Shown: positions 24,277 to 32,137 of the stretch, in pieces
Numbering within the stretch: position 1 is the first letter of the stretch
Layout of the letters: every line of letters starts with the position of its first letter
DNA from: Anaerolineae bacterium
GTDB lineage: Bacteria; Chloroflexota; Anaerolineae; 4572-78; J111
Assembly (NCBI GenBank): GCA_023382535.1
Contig: JAHDWA010000019.1
Span: 14,541 to 78,540 of the forward strand
Length of the DNA stretch: 64,000 nt
Reading direction: 5' to 3'
The notes under the pieces: generated by a model
Told to the model about the DNA's origin: nothing
Seen by the model: only the letters and a program-made list of their open reading frames with translations
Databases searched by the model: none
Translations under genes and position numbers: made by a program

Positions 24277-25338
24277 ATGGAACGAGTCAGCGCAGACCCT
24301 GACCGATTGGTTTTCATTCAGAGCCGGGCGGAAACCAACTACAGCCTGGTGGACGAGTACGCCGAAATGATGAGAGCAGGCGTAGAATTTGACCCGGCGC
24401 AGGGCATCCGCGATGAGAACGGCCAGATCTATGTGTGGGACGGCTTGCATCGGGGCGAGGCCGCCCGGCAAGCAGGAGTGTGGCTGTGGGTAGAGGTGCA
24501 GCCCGGCGGGAAACAGGAGGCCGAGTGGCTGGCCCTGACCGCGAACCAGAAACACGGGCTGAGGCGCAGCCGGGCTGACCTGCAACGAGTTGTCCGGCTG
24601 GCCCTGCTACATCCCCGCGGAGCGGGGTTAAGCGACCGGGAAATCGCCCGGCATTGCGGGGTGGACAACAAAACGGTTGGCCGGATGCGAACCGAACTCC
24701 AGGCCACTGAGGAAATTCCTCAGTCAAGCCTTCGCACCGGAGCCGACGGCCGCACCATCAACACGGCCAACATCGGCAAACGTCCTATCTTGACCTTTCA
24801 GACCAGCTTTCCCACTGCCATTCTCGTCTCAAGTCAAGGAGAGAACCAGAATAACGGCGCAGCGGGGCCAGATGAGGCTTCTCCAAACGCGGGCCAACTG
24901 CCCAGGGAAACGCAGGTGAGAGATTGGCGCCACTACGACGGACAGCCGTTGACCGGGCAGCAATTTGCCTCAAACAGCCAGGTTAGGAACGAGTACGGTG
25001 CCCAGATGGCTTTGGTCAAGGGAGGGCTGGCTGAAGCACCAGCGGCCCAAGAACTTCAACCGTATCAGAAAGAGGTGTTATGCCCGCGCTGCGGCGAGCG
25101 AACGGTCAAGTTGAACGGTCGGGCGCTGTGTCTGAACCAGGGGTGTGGGGCGCGGTGGGAGACACCGGCGGCGTTTCATCAGGAAATGTGGCAGCAGGAG
25201 GTCAGGGCTGTCGGGCTATCACCCCAGGAACAAGCTTTGCTCCAGCACATCTGGGCCACGATTGACCGGGTGCTAGAGGGAGGACTGGCAGGAGAATTGA
25301 AACTCAGGATTATGGAAGATTTAAGGCAGGTGCAATGA
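24277..25338 (+). CDS. ParB/Srx-fold protein with HTH and C-terminal zinc ribbon
   Basis: A 353-aa protein. Residues ~1-100 are a ParB/sulfiredoxin-like domain with the motif DGLHRGEAARQAG (Asp55 to about Gly67). Residues ~118-145 form a helix-turn-helix, LSDREIARHCGVDNKTVGRM. A flexible linker leads to a zinc-ribbon motif, CPRCGERT and CLNQGCGARW, near residues 268-295. ParB-like proteins bind centromere or regulatory DNA. A zinc ribbon on a ParB is not usual and I know no named family for this layout. It starts an operon with short ATGA overlaps leading to an FtsK-like ATPase, which fits maintenance of an integrated or plasmid-like element. Confidence 0.8.
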   Translation: MERVSADPDRLVFIQSRAETNYSLVDEYAEMMRAGVEFDPAQGIRDENGQIYVWDGLHRGEAARQAGVWLWVEVQPGGKQEAEWLALTANQKHGLRRSRADLQRVVRLALLHPRGAGLSDREIARHCGVDNKTVGRMRTELQATEEIPQSSLRTGADGRTINTANIGKRPILTFQTSFPTAILVSSQGENQNNGAAGPDEASPNAGQLPRETQVRDWRHYDGQPLTGQQFASNSQVRNEYGAQMALVKGGLAEAPAAQELQPYQKEVLCPRCGERTVKLNGRALCLNQGCGARWETPAAFHQEMWQQEVRAVGLSPQEQALLQHIWATIDRVLEGGLAGELKLRIMEDLRQVQ

Positions 25339-25592
25339 TCGCAAATAAAACAAGCATACCCCAGCGCAGTCATATTCGTCCCAGCTATCGCCAAACCGGG
25401 CTTGACCCGGAGTGGCGGATATTGCGGGCTGTCCTCAAACGAGCCATTTTTGATGTTCGCTCCCGGCATGTCCGGCCGGCAGACCGGGAGGAAGCCCTGA
25501 CCTTCCTGGTTGAAGAGGGACCGGAGTGGCTGCAATATCTGGCCGGCATTTCGCCCCGAACCAGTCGTGAGTTTATCCGGGAAATGCGCTGA
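25335..25592 (+). CDS. Hypothetical small protein
   Basis: An 85-aa basic protein, not recognised. The N-terminal 25 residues are polar and the rest is helical (DPEWRILRAVLKRAIFDV, later EEGPEWLQYLAGIS). Its ATG overlaps the stop of the ParB-like gene (ATGA), and its stop overlaps the next ATG. It is therefore part of a coupled operon, which is the main support for it being real. Confidence 0.65.
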   Translation: MIANKTSIPQRSHIRPSYRQTGLDPEWRILRAVLKRAIFDVRSRHVRPADREEALTFLVEEGPEWLQYLAGISPRTSREFIREMR

Positions 25593-25912
25593 TGGCTGAC
25601 CTAAAAATCATCCGGGATTGGCTTTTGGCCACTCAGGACGCCATTTTTATTTTGCAGGGATGGTCAGGCCGGCTGGAGCAGTGGCACGCCCAGGGATATA
25701 TCGAACCCGAAGCGTTCGCCGAAGCCTGCCGGCAGTTACGTGAGGCCGGGTTGTGGCAGTGGGCGGCTGAGGCTGGCGGGCACGGCATTGCTGCTCTGGC
25801 CGAAATAGCCGGATTGGGGGAGACAAATGAAGCGCAAAGGTCCGAAAAAAATGTTGAGCACGCAGCGGATCGCCCTTTACCTGTCGCTAAATATCCAGGT
25901 GCAGCGGGATAA
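25592..25912 (+). CDS. Hypothetical small protein
   Basis: A 106-aa protein with no recognised family. Residues 1-75 are amphipathic helical with many Trp residues (IIRDWLLATQ, LQGWSGRLEQWHAQG), and the C-terminus is polar. The first base of its ATG is the last base of the preceding stop. The last 86 nt overlap the next gene in another frame. Either both are translated or its C-terminus is unconserved. Confidence 0.6.
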   Translation: MADLKIIRDWLLATQDAIFILQGWSGRLEQWHAQGYIEPEAFAEACRQLREAGLWQWAAEAGGHGIAALAEIAGLGETNEAQRSEKNVEHAADRPLPVAKYPGAAG

Positions 25913-26117
25913 CCAGGCGGCCGAGATGCTGACTATCCCCTTACTGCCGCTGACCATCCTGCTGTTATGGGGCTGGCAGATGGAGACGGTCATCAATCGC
26001 TGGGTCAAAGGGTGGTCTGATTGGGTCAGAAGGATGGAGCAGTCGCTTCGAACAGGAGTCCTGGTAAGCGTTATTGGTCTGAAAGCGGTTTTGTATGGTC
26101 TGGGAGTGGCCGGATGA
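25827..26117 (+). CDS. Small membrane protein
   Basis: A 96-aa protein with one clear hydrophobic segment, MLTIPLLPLTILLLWGW (about residues 34-50), and a second weaker one near the C-terminus (VLVSVIGLKAVLYGLGVAG). No family is recognised. The ATG at 25827 has a strong GGGGGAG upstream, at the cost of an 86-nt overlap with the preceding gene; ATG 25926 would avoid the overlap but has no clear ribosome-binding site. Its stop overlaps the ATG of the FtsK-like gene (ATGA). It could anchor that ATPase, which is inference. Confidence 0.6.
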   Translation: MKRKGPKKMLSTQRIALYLSLNIQVQRDNQAAEMLTIPLLPLTILLLWGWQMETVINRWVKGWSDWVRRMEQSLRTGVLVSVIGLKAVLYGLGVAG

Positions 26118-27625
26118 ATGAGAGCCAGAGTCGAGGTGAGGGGCGAGTTGGACTACCGCTCTCCATCCCGGCGATCATCTCAACGCTTCTCGTTTTGGCA
26201 GTCGTAGGGATATACCTGGCTGCCGGTGAGGCGTTGGTTGATGCCCTCAGCCTGATCCTCCAGGTTGGTGGGATCAGCCTGGCTGCCAGTATCGCCTTCC
26301 TCTGTCTGATCGGGGTGCTGTATGCCGGCTGGCTGGCCTACCAACGCGGCCGCACGGCTCAGGAAGCGCGCTGGGCTGCGGCCGCCCAACGGCGGCTGCT
26401 GGAAGCCCAGGCCCTGCGAGAGGAGCGGGACGCCCAGGTGTTGGTAGTCACGGCCAATGCCGGCGAGCAGATCCTGATCCGGGATACCGGTCACGGCCAG
26501 TGGCGGCAGGCCCACCTGGATATGCGCCTTTATGCCAACGGCGCTGCCACCGACCCCTCGCCGCTCGAAATCGCCGTCTGGCGGGAATTCAACCGGCCTG
26601 CCGTTCCCTTGCCAGCCCCGGCCCTCACGACCGGCCAGCCATCGTGTGAATTACCAACCCTGGTCCGCTGGTCGGAGGTGATCCCCGGCCAGCGAGGCGA
26701 CCTTAACCATTTGGTGTTAGGATTGCGGCTAAATGAACAAGGGCAGCTCTCGCCCCTGACCATTTCACTGTACGAGCTGTTTCACACCATTGCTGCTGCC
26801 TCATCCGGGTGGGGCAAATCGGCCTTCCTGTCGGCCATCCTGGCCCAACTGGCCACCTGTCCCGACCCGGTCGAACTGGTCCTGATTGACCAACAGCTCC
26901 ACGGCCTGGCCGCCTTTAAGGAGTGCGACCGACTGCGTTACCCCATCCTCCAGCAGCCTGGTGAAATCCTCAGCGCCCTGCATGAGGTCTACGCCGAAGC
27001 GATCCAGTACCGGGCTGAACTCTTGCGCCGCTATGACGCCGACAACCTGGCCGAATACAACCAGAAAGCGGAGCAGTTCTTAGCGCCCATAATTGTCGCC
27101 GTAGACGAGGCCTCGGCCCTGCTGGCCGACCGGGACATCGGCCAGGTGCTCAAGAGACAGGCCTGGGAACTGCGTAAATTCGGGGTTTACCAGATGCTGG
27201 CGCTGACCAGCGCCAAAGGCACGGTCATTGACACCGACCACCGCCAGCAGTTCAGCAGCAAGGTCCAACTGCACGCCAATGACAAAAGCCAGGCCCGGCT
27301 GCTGCTCGACGCCGTCGAAGCATTGGATTTTCCGCCGGGCCGGGCGGTGGTTGATGTGCCGGGCCTGTCCCCCGCGGTTGTCCAGACACCGTTCATCCCC
27401 AAGCGCGAACTGCGTTCCCTGTTCAAGCCGGCCGGACAGGCGCCACCGCCGCCAGCGTTTGAACCGGAGTTAACCAAACTTACTGACAAGCAGCAGGCCA
27501 CGTTGAATATGTGGGATACCGGCGAAAGATCACCCTCGGCCATCGCTTTTCAGGTTTATAACGACGCCGGGGGCCGGCAAATTGAATTGGTCAATAAGAC
27601 CCTGCGGAAATTTGGTCGGATTTAG
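26114..27625 (+). CDS. FtsK/HerA-like DNA translocase ATPase, membrane-anchored
   Basis: A 503-aa protein. Two N-terminal hydrophobic helices (about residues 15-70) are followed by a helical linker. The ATPase domain has Walker A in SSGWGKSAF (about residues 230-238) and Walker B in IIVAVDEASALL (Asp331-Glu332). The last ~45 residues resemble a small winged helix. Such proteins pump double-stranded DNA and, on plasmids and integrative elements of Gram-positive type, act in conjugation or segregation. ATG 26114 overlaps the upstream stop. It is the last gene of the ParB operon. No relaxase is visible nearby, so transfer function is unproven. Confidence 0.85.
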   Translation: MNESQSRGEGRVGLPLSIPAIISTLLVLAVVGIYLAAGEALVDALSLILQVGGISLAASIAFLCLIGVLYAGWLAYQRGRTAQEARWAAAAQRRLLEAQALREERDAQVLVVTANAGEQILIRDTGHGQWRQAHLDMRLYANGAATDPSPLEIAVWREFNRPAVPLPAPALTTGQPSCELPTLVRWSEVIPGQRGDLNHLVLGLRLNEQGQLSPLTISLYELFHTIAAASSGWGKSAFLSAILAQLATCPDPVELVLIDQQLHGLAAFKECDRLRYPILQQPGEILSALHEVYAEAIQYRAELLRRYDADNLAEYNQKAEQFLAPIIVAVDEASALLADRDIGQVLKRQAWELRKFGVYQMLALTSAKGTVIDTDHRQQFSSKVQLHANDKSQARLLLDAVEALDFPPGRAVVDVPGLSPAVVQTPFIPKRELRSLFKPAGQAPPPPAFEPELTKLTDKQQATLNMWDTGERSPSAIAFQVYNDAGGRQIELVNKTLRKFGRI

Positions 27626-27635
27626 GCCCTCCCAG

Positions 27636-27692
27636 CCGTACCGTACCTGCCAGAAGTCCATAAAGTGATGGCAGCCGCTAAGTACGGTACGG
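27636..27692. repeat. Nested inverted repeats of CGTAC units, candidate centromere or operator
   Basis: CCGTACCGTAC (27636-27646) pairs exactly with GTACGGTACGG (27682-27692). Nested inside, CTGCCA (27647-27652) pairs with TGGCAG (27669-27674). The GTACG unit is iterated. It sits in the 154-bp gap before the ParM-like gene, where plasmid type II partition loci carry their centromere and regulatory site. Confidence 0.65.
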
Positions 27693-27779
27693 TACGATCT
27701 CAATGTAGACAGTTATTATTCGTATAGTTATATTGCTACTTGAATCAGCAGTTCAATTCATCTGGAAAGGAACTAGAAA

Positions 27780-28883
27780 ATGATCGCCACGAATGGCAAA
27801 GGGAATGCTCAGGAAACGCCGACCTACCTTGGCTATGACCCCGGCTTTTCGGCCAATAAGTTCGCCTGTGTGCGGAGCGGCGAGATGGTGACCTATCTGC
27901 TGCCCTCCTCGGTGGGCGAAGCCAACCGCCGGCTTCAGAATGGCCTGGCCTTGCCCGGTGTGGTCCGGTCAGCCCAGCGCACCACCCGCCAGCCCTTCCG
28001 GGTCGTCTTTGACGGCATCGAGTACCTGGTCGGCCCCAACGTCAGCGACTATACCGAGCCGATTGACCGGCTGGATTTCAATCGTTTCAAGGACAGTCCC
28101 GAACTGCGGGCCACTTTCTACGCCGGCATCTCCCGGATCATTAACGGCGGGGCGCACCGGGCAGCCATCGCCCTGGCCCTGCCGGTCAAGGTCCTGGCCC
28201 AGGAGACCGAGGCGGAGCAGGTGGAAAAAGCGATCAAAGGCTGGCTGGTGGGCCGGCACCTTTTCAGCGTGGATGGGGTCGAGTGCGCTTTGGAGGTGGT
28301 CAGTGTCCGGGCCAGAGTGCCCCAGCCGGTGGCCACCTGGTTCGACTGGGGCATGGATCTATCCGGTCAGTGGGTGCGGGGCAAACAGAGCCAGCTGGCT
28401 CCCACCCTGGTCATTGACCAGGGCTTCAACACCCTGGATGTGCTGCTGGTCTCCGGCGGGCGGATCAGCCAGCGCTTTACTGAGGGTGACACGTTAGGGA
28501 TGCGCCGGGCCGCTGAGCGGCTCATCCGCTCCATTAAACACAAGTACGGGCCGGAGCTGGAGCTGCACCAGGCCAGCGATCTGGTCCAGCAGGTCGTCAA
28601 TGGCCAGAAGGCTGGGATTTATGTCGAGGGGCAGTTGACGGACATCGCCGTCGAGGCCCGGCAGGCGCTCAAGGCGTTGGAGTCCGAGGTGTTCAACTAC
28701 CTGGACCGGATGATCAAGTCGAAAGAGAGCTACCACATCCTGCTGACCGGCGGCGGCGCGTTGGCGATGCGGGAGATGCTGCTCCGCCAGTTCCCCAAGG
28801 CCACAGTGATGCCTGAACCGGTACTGGCCAATGCCCGTGGCCTGGCCAAATTGGCCGCCCGGCCTGGATTTTTTAACAAGTAA
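27780..28883 (+). CDS. ParM/Alp-like actin ATPase, plasmid segregation
   Basis: A 367-aa actin-fold protein. The phosphate-1 motif is GYDPGFSANK (Asp20 to Lys27), phosphate-2 is VIDQGFNTLD (Asp213) and the adenosine motif is LLTGGGALA (about Gly324-326). This matches prokaryotic actins that polymerise and push plasmid copies apart. GGAAAGGA precedes the ATG. Upstream lies an iterated inverted repeat; downstream is a small protein with a ParR-like shape. Together they resemble a type II partition cassette with parM first. In a chromosome this implies an integrated plasmid-derived element. Confidence 0.85.
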   Translation: MIATNGKGNAQETPTYLGYDPGFSANKFACVRSGEMVTYLLPSSVGEANRRLQNGLALPGVVRSAQRTTRQPFRVVFDGIEYLVGPNVSDYTEPIDRLDFNRFKDSPELRATFYAGISRIINGGAHRAAIALALPVKVLAQETEAEQVEKAIKGWLVGRHLFSVDGVECALEVVSVRARVPQPVATWFDWGMDLSGQWVRGKQSQLAPTLVIDQGFNTLDVLLVSGGRISQRFTEGDTLGMRRAAERLIRSIKHKYGPELELHQASDLVQQVVNGQKAGIYVEGQLTDIAVEARQALKALESEVFNYLDRMIKSKESYHILLTGGGALAMREMLLRQFPKATVMPEPVLANARGLAKLAARPGFFNK

Positions 28884-28901
28884 CGTGACCGGCCGCTTTC
28901 C

Positions 28902-28952
28902 ATTTTTCGGTAGAGCGAAAAATGAAAATGATTTTTCGCTCTACGGAAAAAT
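28902..28952 (+). terminator. 22-bp near-perfect inverted repeat after the ParM-like gene
   Basis: Bases 28902-28923 and 28931-28952 pair with one mismatch around a 7-nt loop. Each arm begins ATTTTTCG. It starts 18 bp after the ParM-like stop and ends 24 bp before the next ATG. It could tune expression between parM and parR, or serve as a second binding site. Confidence 0.7.
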
Positions 28953-28976
28953 CAAACAGTCGTTGAGGTTATTTTG

Positions 28977-29243
28977 ATGTCAGGTCGCAAGGGTAAATCG
29001 GGCCGTCGTCAACAATCCGGCAAAGTTTATCGCTTCACCTTCTATCACCGCTTCCTGCCTGGAGAAGATCCGCCGGAGCTGGCCGAGATGCTGGAAGCCA
29101 TTACCCAGGCGCGGGGACGAAAGCGGCAGGATATCATTCGCGCCGCCTTATTGGGGGGTTCAGGCCAGGCCCAGGCAGCAGCGGCCCAAGTTGAGGACAG
29201 CGAGAGCAGCGCTCTTTTTACGGAAATGTTGGACGACTTTTAG
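28977..29243 (+). CDS. ParR-like small DNA-binding protein
   Basis: An 88-aa protein with a very basic start (GRKGKSGRRQQ), one short strand (KVYRFTFY), then two helices (ELAEMLEAITQARG, RKRQDIIRAALLGG) and an acidic tail. The strand-helix-helix order is that of ribbon-helix-helix proteins, and its place right after a ParM-like gene suits a ParR adaptor. In that role it would bind the centromere and cap the actin filament. No ParR family match is certain by eye. GAGG lies about 10 nt before the ATG; an adjacent TTG at 28974 is an alternative. Confidence 0.65.
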   Translation: MSGRKGKSGRRQQSGKVYRFTFYHRFLPGEDPPELAEMLEAITQARGRKRQDIIRAALLGGSGQAQAAAAQVEDSESSALFTEMLDDF

Positions 29244-29280
29244 CCGTAGGACCGGTCCACCTCTTTCAGGAGGTTGCTTG

Positions 29281-29613
29281 ATGAACATATCAAGCCAGCC
29301 GGGCGACTTGGCCGATCCTGACCCGCTGGTGTTTTGTTTATTCCACCGCCTGGACCCGGCCAGAAATATCGCCCGGTTCTACCTGATCACCACCGGCCCG
29401 GCGCTGCTCGATCCTTACGCCGTGACTCGCTTCTGGGGCAGGATTGGCGGTCACCAGCGCCACCTGATCTCGCCCTGCGGCTCGGCCGGTGAGGCGCTGA
29501 ACCTGGCCTCTCGCCTGGCCCAGCGCCGCCTGAAACGGGGCTACCGGCTGGTCCAGGGTGCACTGCCCTTGGTCGGTAGCAAGCCGGATTCAACCGCAGA
29601 AAGAAAATCTTAG
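29281..29613 (+). CDS. WGR-domain protein
   Basis: A 110-aa protein that is essentially one WGR domain. It runs from FCLFHRLDPARNIARFYLI through the signature TRFWGRIGG near residue 50, to NLASRLAQRRLKRGYRLVQ. WGR domains bind DNA or protein and are known from PARP enzymes and from small bacterial genes on plasmids and islands. ATG 29281 with GGAGG 8 nt upstream is clearly better than the earlier in-frame ATG. It is read with the ParR-like and DnaA-domain genes, so it probably belongs to the element's maintenance functions. Confidence 0.82.
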   Translation: MNISSQPGDLADPDPLVFCLFHRLDPARNIARFYLITTGPALLDPYAVTRFWGRIGGHQRHLISPCGSAGEALNLASRLAQRRLKRGYRLVQGALPLVGSKPDSTAERKS

Positions 29614-29702
29614 CTGATGACTTATCTATCAACGACGATGGCGCCGCTCAACCCTCTTTCGCCCCTTGGCTCTGACGACCTTGCACGACTGGAGATTTGA
29701 CC

Positions 29703-30821
29703 TTGACGGCCTTCGATCCCCCTGAACAGCTCTGGGACCAGGTGGTGCAGCAGCTCCGCTTGCAAATGACCCAGGCTACCTTTGAGAGCTGGATTAAAGA
29801 GACGATGCTGCTCTCAAATGATGCCGGCGAATGGCACATTGGGGTCAAAAGTTCGTTTGCCAGGGAGTGGCTGGAGAACCGGCTCAAGCCGACCATCCTG
29901 GCAACGATCTTTCATCTGACCGGCCAGGAAGTTCGCCTCGAGTTTGTGGTCGTCGAGGAGGTGGGTGAGCCACTCCCCGCTCAAGCCGTGATAAGTACGG
30001 TGGAGCGGGTGAATGGGACCCATCGTGCTATTCTGGCCGGGCCCCAGGTGGCAGCAGGCGATACTACTATTACTCTCCCTCCCATTCCCGATACCGTGGA
30101 GAGAGGTTCAGGGCTGGCCATTGATATCCGCCAGCTCAATCGCACCGGCTACCAGCCCCTGACCAATTATTACCCCCTCTTTGTCGAGCCATACTTGCAG
30201 CGGAGATGGGATACGCCCGGCCAGAAAGCCTACGCTTTGTGGGAAAAGGTGATTGCCCTGGATGGACAGCAAGTCATCAATAATCCCCGCTTCTGCAACT
30301 GGACCCGACCCGTGACCTACAGCCTCAAGGAGTTGGCCGGGCTGCTGGCCGATACCTCCATCCAGGATTTGACCGGCCGCTACGGTTACTGCTGGCAGGC
30401 CAACGAGGCTCGCCACCAGGGCCAACCGCTGGCCGCCTGCTGCCAATTGTACCAGCCCGACTGCCGCTTTGAAGGCTCGACCTGCAAACACTGGCGGCTA
30501 GGCATCCTGGAAGTGCTCTCACTGGAGGGGGTCCAGATGGTTGAGGAAACGGGCGGGCGTAAGAATTACCGGCTCACCTGCCAGTTCTGGCGGAGCTGGC
30601 CCATTTTGACCCCCCACCAGGTGGAGTACCTGCCCTCCGGACTGCAAGCCAGGCACCGTAGCTGGCTGGAGGCGCACAGCCGGGTCACCGGTCTGACCGT
30701 CCAGGCCTGGTCAAAGGAGACGAGCGCCAGCGCCATCGAGGGATTCGCCGATCGTCAGTTAGGGCGAGAGTGCCAGCAGAGCTTCTGGCGCAACCCATTT
30801 TGGAACAAAGAAAGATTGTGA
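29703..30821 (+). CDS. DnaA domain I-containing protein, possible replication initiator
   Basis: A 372-aa protein. Residues ~5-85 match the N-terminal domain of DnaA: LWDQVVQQLRLQMTQATFES, then W-I-KET, LLSNDAGEWHIGV, FAREWLENRLKPTI and VRLEFVV. The AAA+ and DNA-binding domains of DnaA are absent. The C-terminal ~250 residues contain Trp-rich helical segments and a cysteine cluster (ACCQLYQPDC, then STCKHW) that may bind metal. DnaA domain I contacts DnaB helicase and DnaD-type loaders. A plasmid initiator that borrows this domain is a sensible guess. Start TTG 29703 has GGAG 8 nt upstream; TTG 29697 is too close. Confidence 0.7.
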   Translation: MTAFDPPEQLWDQVVQQLRLQMTQATFESWIKETMLLSNDAGEWHIGVKSSFAREWLENRLKPTILATIFHLTGQEVRLEFVVVEEVGEPLPAQAVISTVERVNGTHRAILAGPQVAAGDTTITLPPIPDTVERGSGLAIDIRQLNRTGYQPLTNYYPLFVEPYLQRRWDTPGQKAYALWEKVIALDGQQVINNPRFCNWTRPVTYSLKELAGLLADTSIQDLTGRYGYCWQANEARHQGQPLAACCQLYQPDCRFEGSTCKHWRLGILEVLSLEGVQMVEETGGRKNYRLTCQFWRSWPILTPHQVEYLPSGLQARHRSWLEAHSRVTGLTVQAWSKETSASAIEGFADRQLGRECQQSFWRNPFWNKERL

Positions 30822-30825
30822 AATA

Positions 30826-30852
30826 TTTATCTATCCATGACGGATAGATAAA
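30826..30852. promoter_or_regulatory. Perfect 11-bp inverted repeat, possible operator
   Basis: TTTATCTATCC (30826-30836) and GGATAGATAAA (30842-30852) are exact complements around 5 nt. It lies 4 bp after the preceding stop and 19 bp before the next ATG, so it could be an operator or a short terminator. Confidence 0.5.
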
Positions 30853-30871
30853 AGTAGGCAAAGGGGGAATT

Positions 30872-31189
30872 ATGTTGGAAAATCTGACCACCTTGACCGG
30901 CGTCGTCAAAGCGCTGAAACCCACCGAAGGCGGCTGTCAGTTCACCTTGCTCAGCAAGGGCAACGCCTTTTTTGTAAAAGCCACCGGTCCGATCTTTTGT
31001 AACACGCTCAAAGAGGCGTTAGAGGTGTATGCCGTGCTGATCCCGCGCAGTTTCCGGGCCAAATGTGGCAGCCATCACGTCTATTTTGAAGCGGTGGCAA
31101 TCATCCCGGTTGTGGAGTCGGCCCTGTTCCGGCGGCTGGCCGGCGAATTGTCGGCCTTGATTGTACGGGAGCACGGCGGCTCAGGTTAA
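30872..31189 (+). CDS. Hypothetical small protein
   Basis: A 105-aa protein, not recognised. The predicted beta-rich N-terminal half (TGVVKALKPTEGGCQFTLLS, NAFFVKATGPIF) and a later strand-helix end could form an OB-like fold, but nothing diagnostic is present. AAGGGGG precedes the ATG. It is the last gene before a strong terminator at 31212, closing the plasmid-like block. Confidence 0.7.
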   Translation: MLENLTTLTGVVKALKPTEGGCQFTLLSKGNAFFVKATGPIFCNTLKEALEVYAVLIPRSFRAKCGSHHVYFEAVAIIPVVESALFRRLAGELSALIVREHGGSG

Positions 31190-31211
31190 GGAACAAATCC
31201 ATTCCTTAAGA

Positions 31212-31248
31212 AAACCGGGCAGTCCGAATAAGGACTGCCCGGTTTTTT
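31212..31248 (+). terminator. Strong intrinsic terminator closing the plasmid-like block
   Basis: AAACCGGGCAGTCC (31212-31225) and its exact complement (31232-31245) enclose a 6-nt loop and are followed by TTT. It lies 22 bp after the stop of the 105-aa gene. Confidence 0.93.
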
Positions 31249-31579
31249 ATTCAGCCAGGGGGCATCCAAATGGTAAGACCGGCTGGGCCGAAACATCCAA
31301 ATGAGGGCAGACAGTATCCATTTGGCTATTCCGGTTCCTGGTTGATCCCATTAAACACATTATCTAGTAGCCTTTTCCCGGCTAAAACTACTACATCTGG
31401 TGCGCAGTTTCGTAGGGAGCCTTCGGACAGTATAGAGTATAAAGTATTAATAATAATTGTTTTGGGAGAATAAGGGGGTACAGAGTCATAAATGATTCCT
31501 CTCCCTTGCTCTTGCTATTCACGAGCAGCGGATTTCTTCCTCCGATAACAGACCGATTTCCCCATAAAATGGGCCAGAT

Positions 31580-31906
31580 ACACACTCGACACCCCTCGAC
31601 AGTAATGCGACATTACCCAGATTGTGCTCCAACATTACTTTGGAAGTTTCTGAGCGATCGAGGTTATCTCCGGCTCATCGCCCGATTTCTCCCCGACATT
31701 TGGTTCCCTCTCATAACCACCCGCACTCGCCATGACATCAGCCCGATAACGGTTCAACACCCACCCGACATTTTTCAGCCAGACTACCCAGTATCGAGCC
31801 GCGACTTTACCCCTAAGCCAGCGGCCCGACCCTGATCCGATACCAACCCGGCAACGACCCGATTTCCGCCTGACATGGGCCTTCCCAAATTTCGGCGACG
31901 CAAGTC
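31580..31906 (+). repeat. Left copy of diverged ~300-bp direct repeat
   Basis: This block resembles 49540-49868 in the same orientation. Shared anchors in order are CTCGACAG, GAGCGAT, CCGATTT.TCCCCGACATTT (ending 31701), CCATGACA.CAG, and AAATTTCGGCGACGCAAGTC (31887-31906, 18 of 20 identical). Anchor spacing agrees within about 10 bp (about 215 against 225). Both copies are rich in CCGA and CGACA words. The open frame across it (31506-31835) has no protein character. The rest of 31249-32460 is lower-GC non-coding sequence with no gene I can support. Confidence 0.65.
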
Positions 31907-32109
31907 AATAGAAAAAATAGCCTGGTGACGCTTGGTTTTCCAACGGTACAGCTCAATAAATTCGAATCGAGCAGAAGGTCCATTGAGCAGAAAATGTGAA
32001 CGGGTCTGAGAGTTGCGATCAATAATCTGTTATAACCGAGGTAATTGGGTAGGCAAGCCACATGAGACCTAGTTTTTCAATAGGGTGGTTCATTGAGCGA
32101 CACAATGAA

Positions 32110-32137
32110 AAAGCCTCGATCTAGGTTGAGGCTTTAC
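32110..32137 (-). terminator. Terminator-like hairpin in the intergenic region
   Basis: AAAGCCTC (32110-32117) pairs with GAGGCTTT (32128-32135). On the minus strand it is followed by TTTTTCATT, so it would stop transcripts arriving from the right; on the plus strand the T-run is short. Confidence 0.5.

Noticed and set aside
31506..31835. 109-aa ORF in the left repeat
   Set aside because: The product is irregular, the right-hand repeat does not keep the same frame open, and no ribosome-binding site is visible.
31580..31906. CRISPR array or regular iterons in the CCGA/CGACA-rich blocks
   Set aside because: The words recur without fixed spacing or a constant repeat, so neither a CRISPR array nor true iterons can be claimed.
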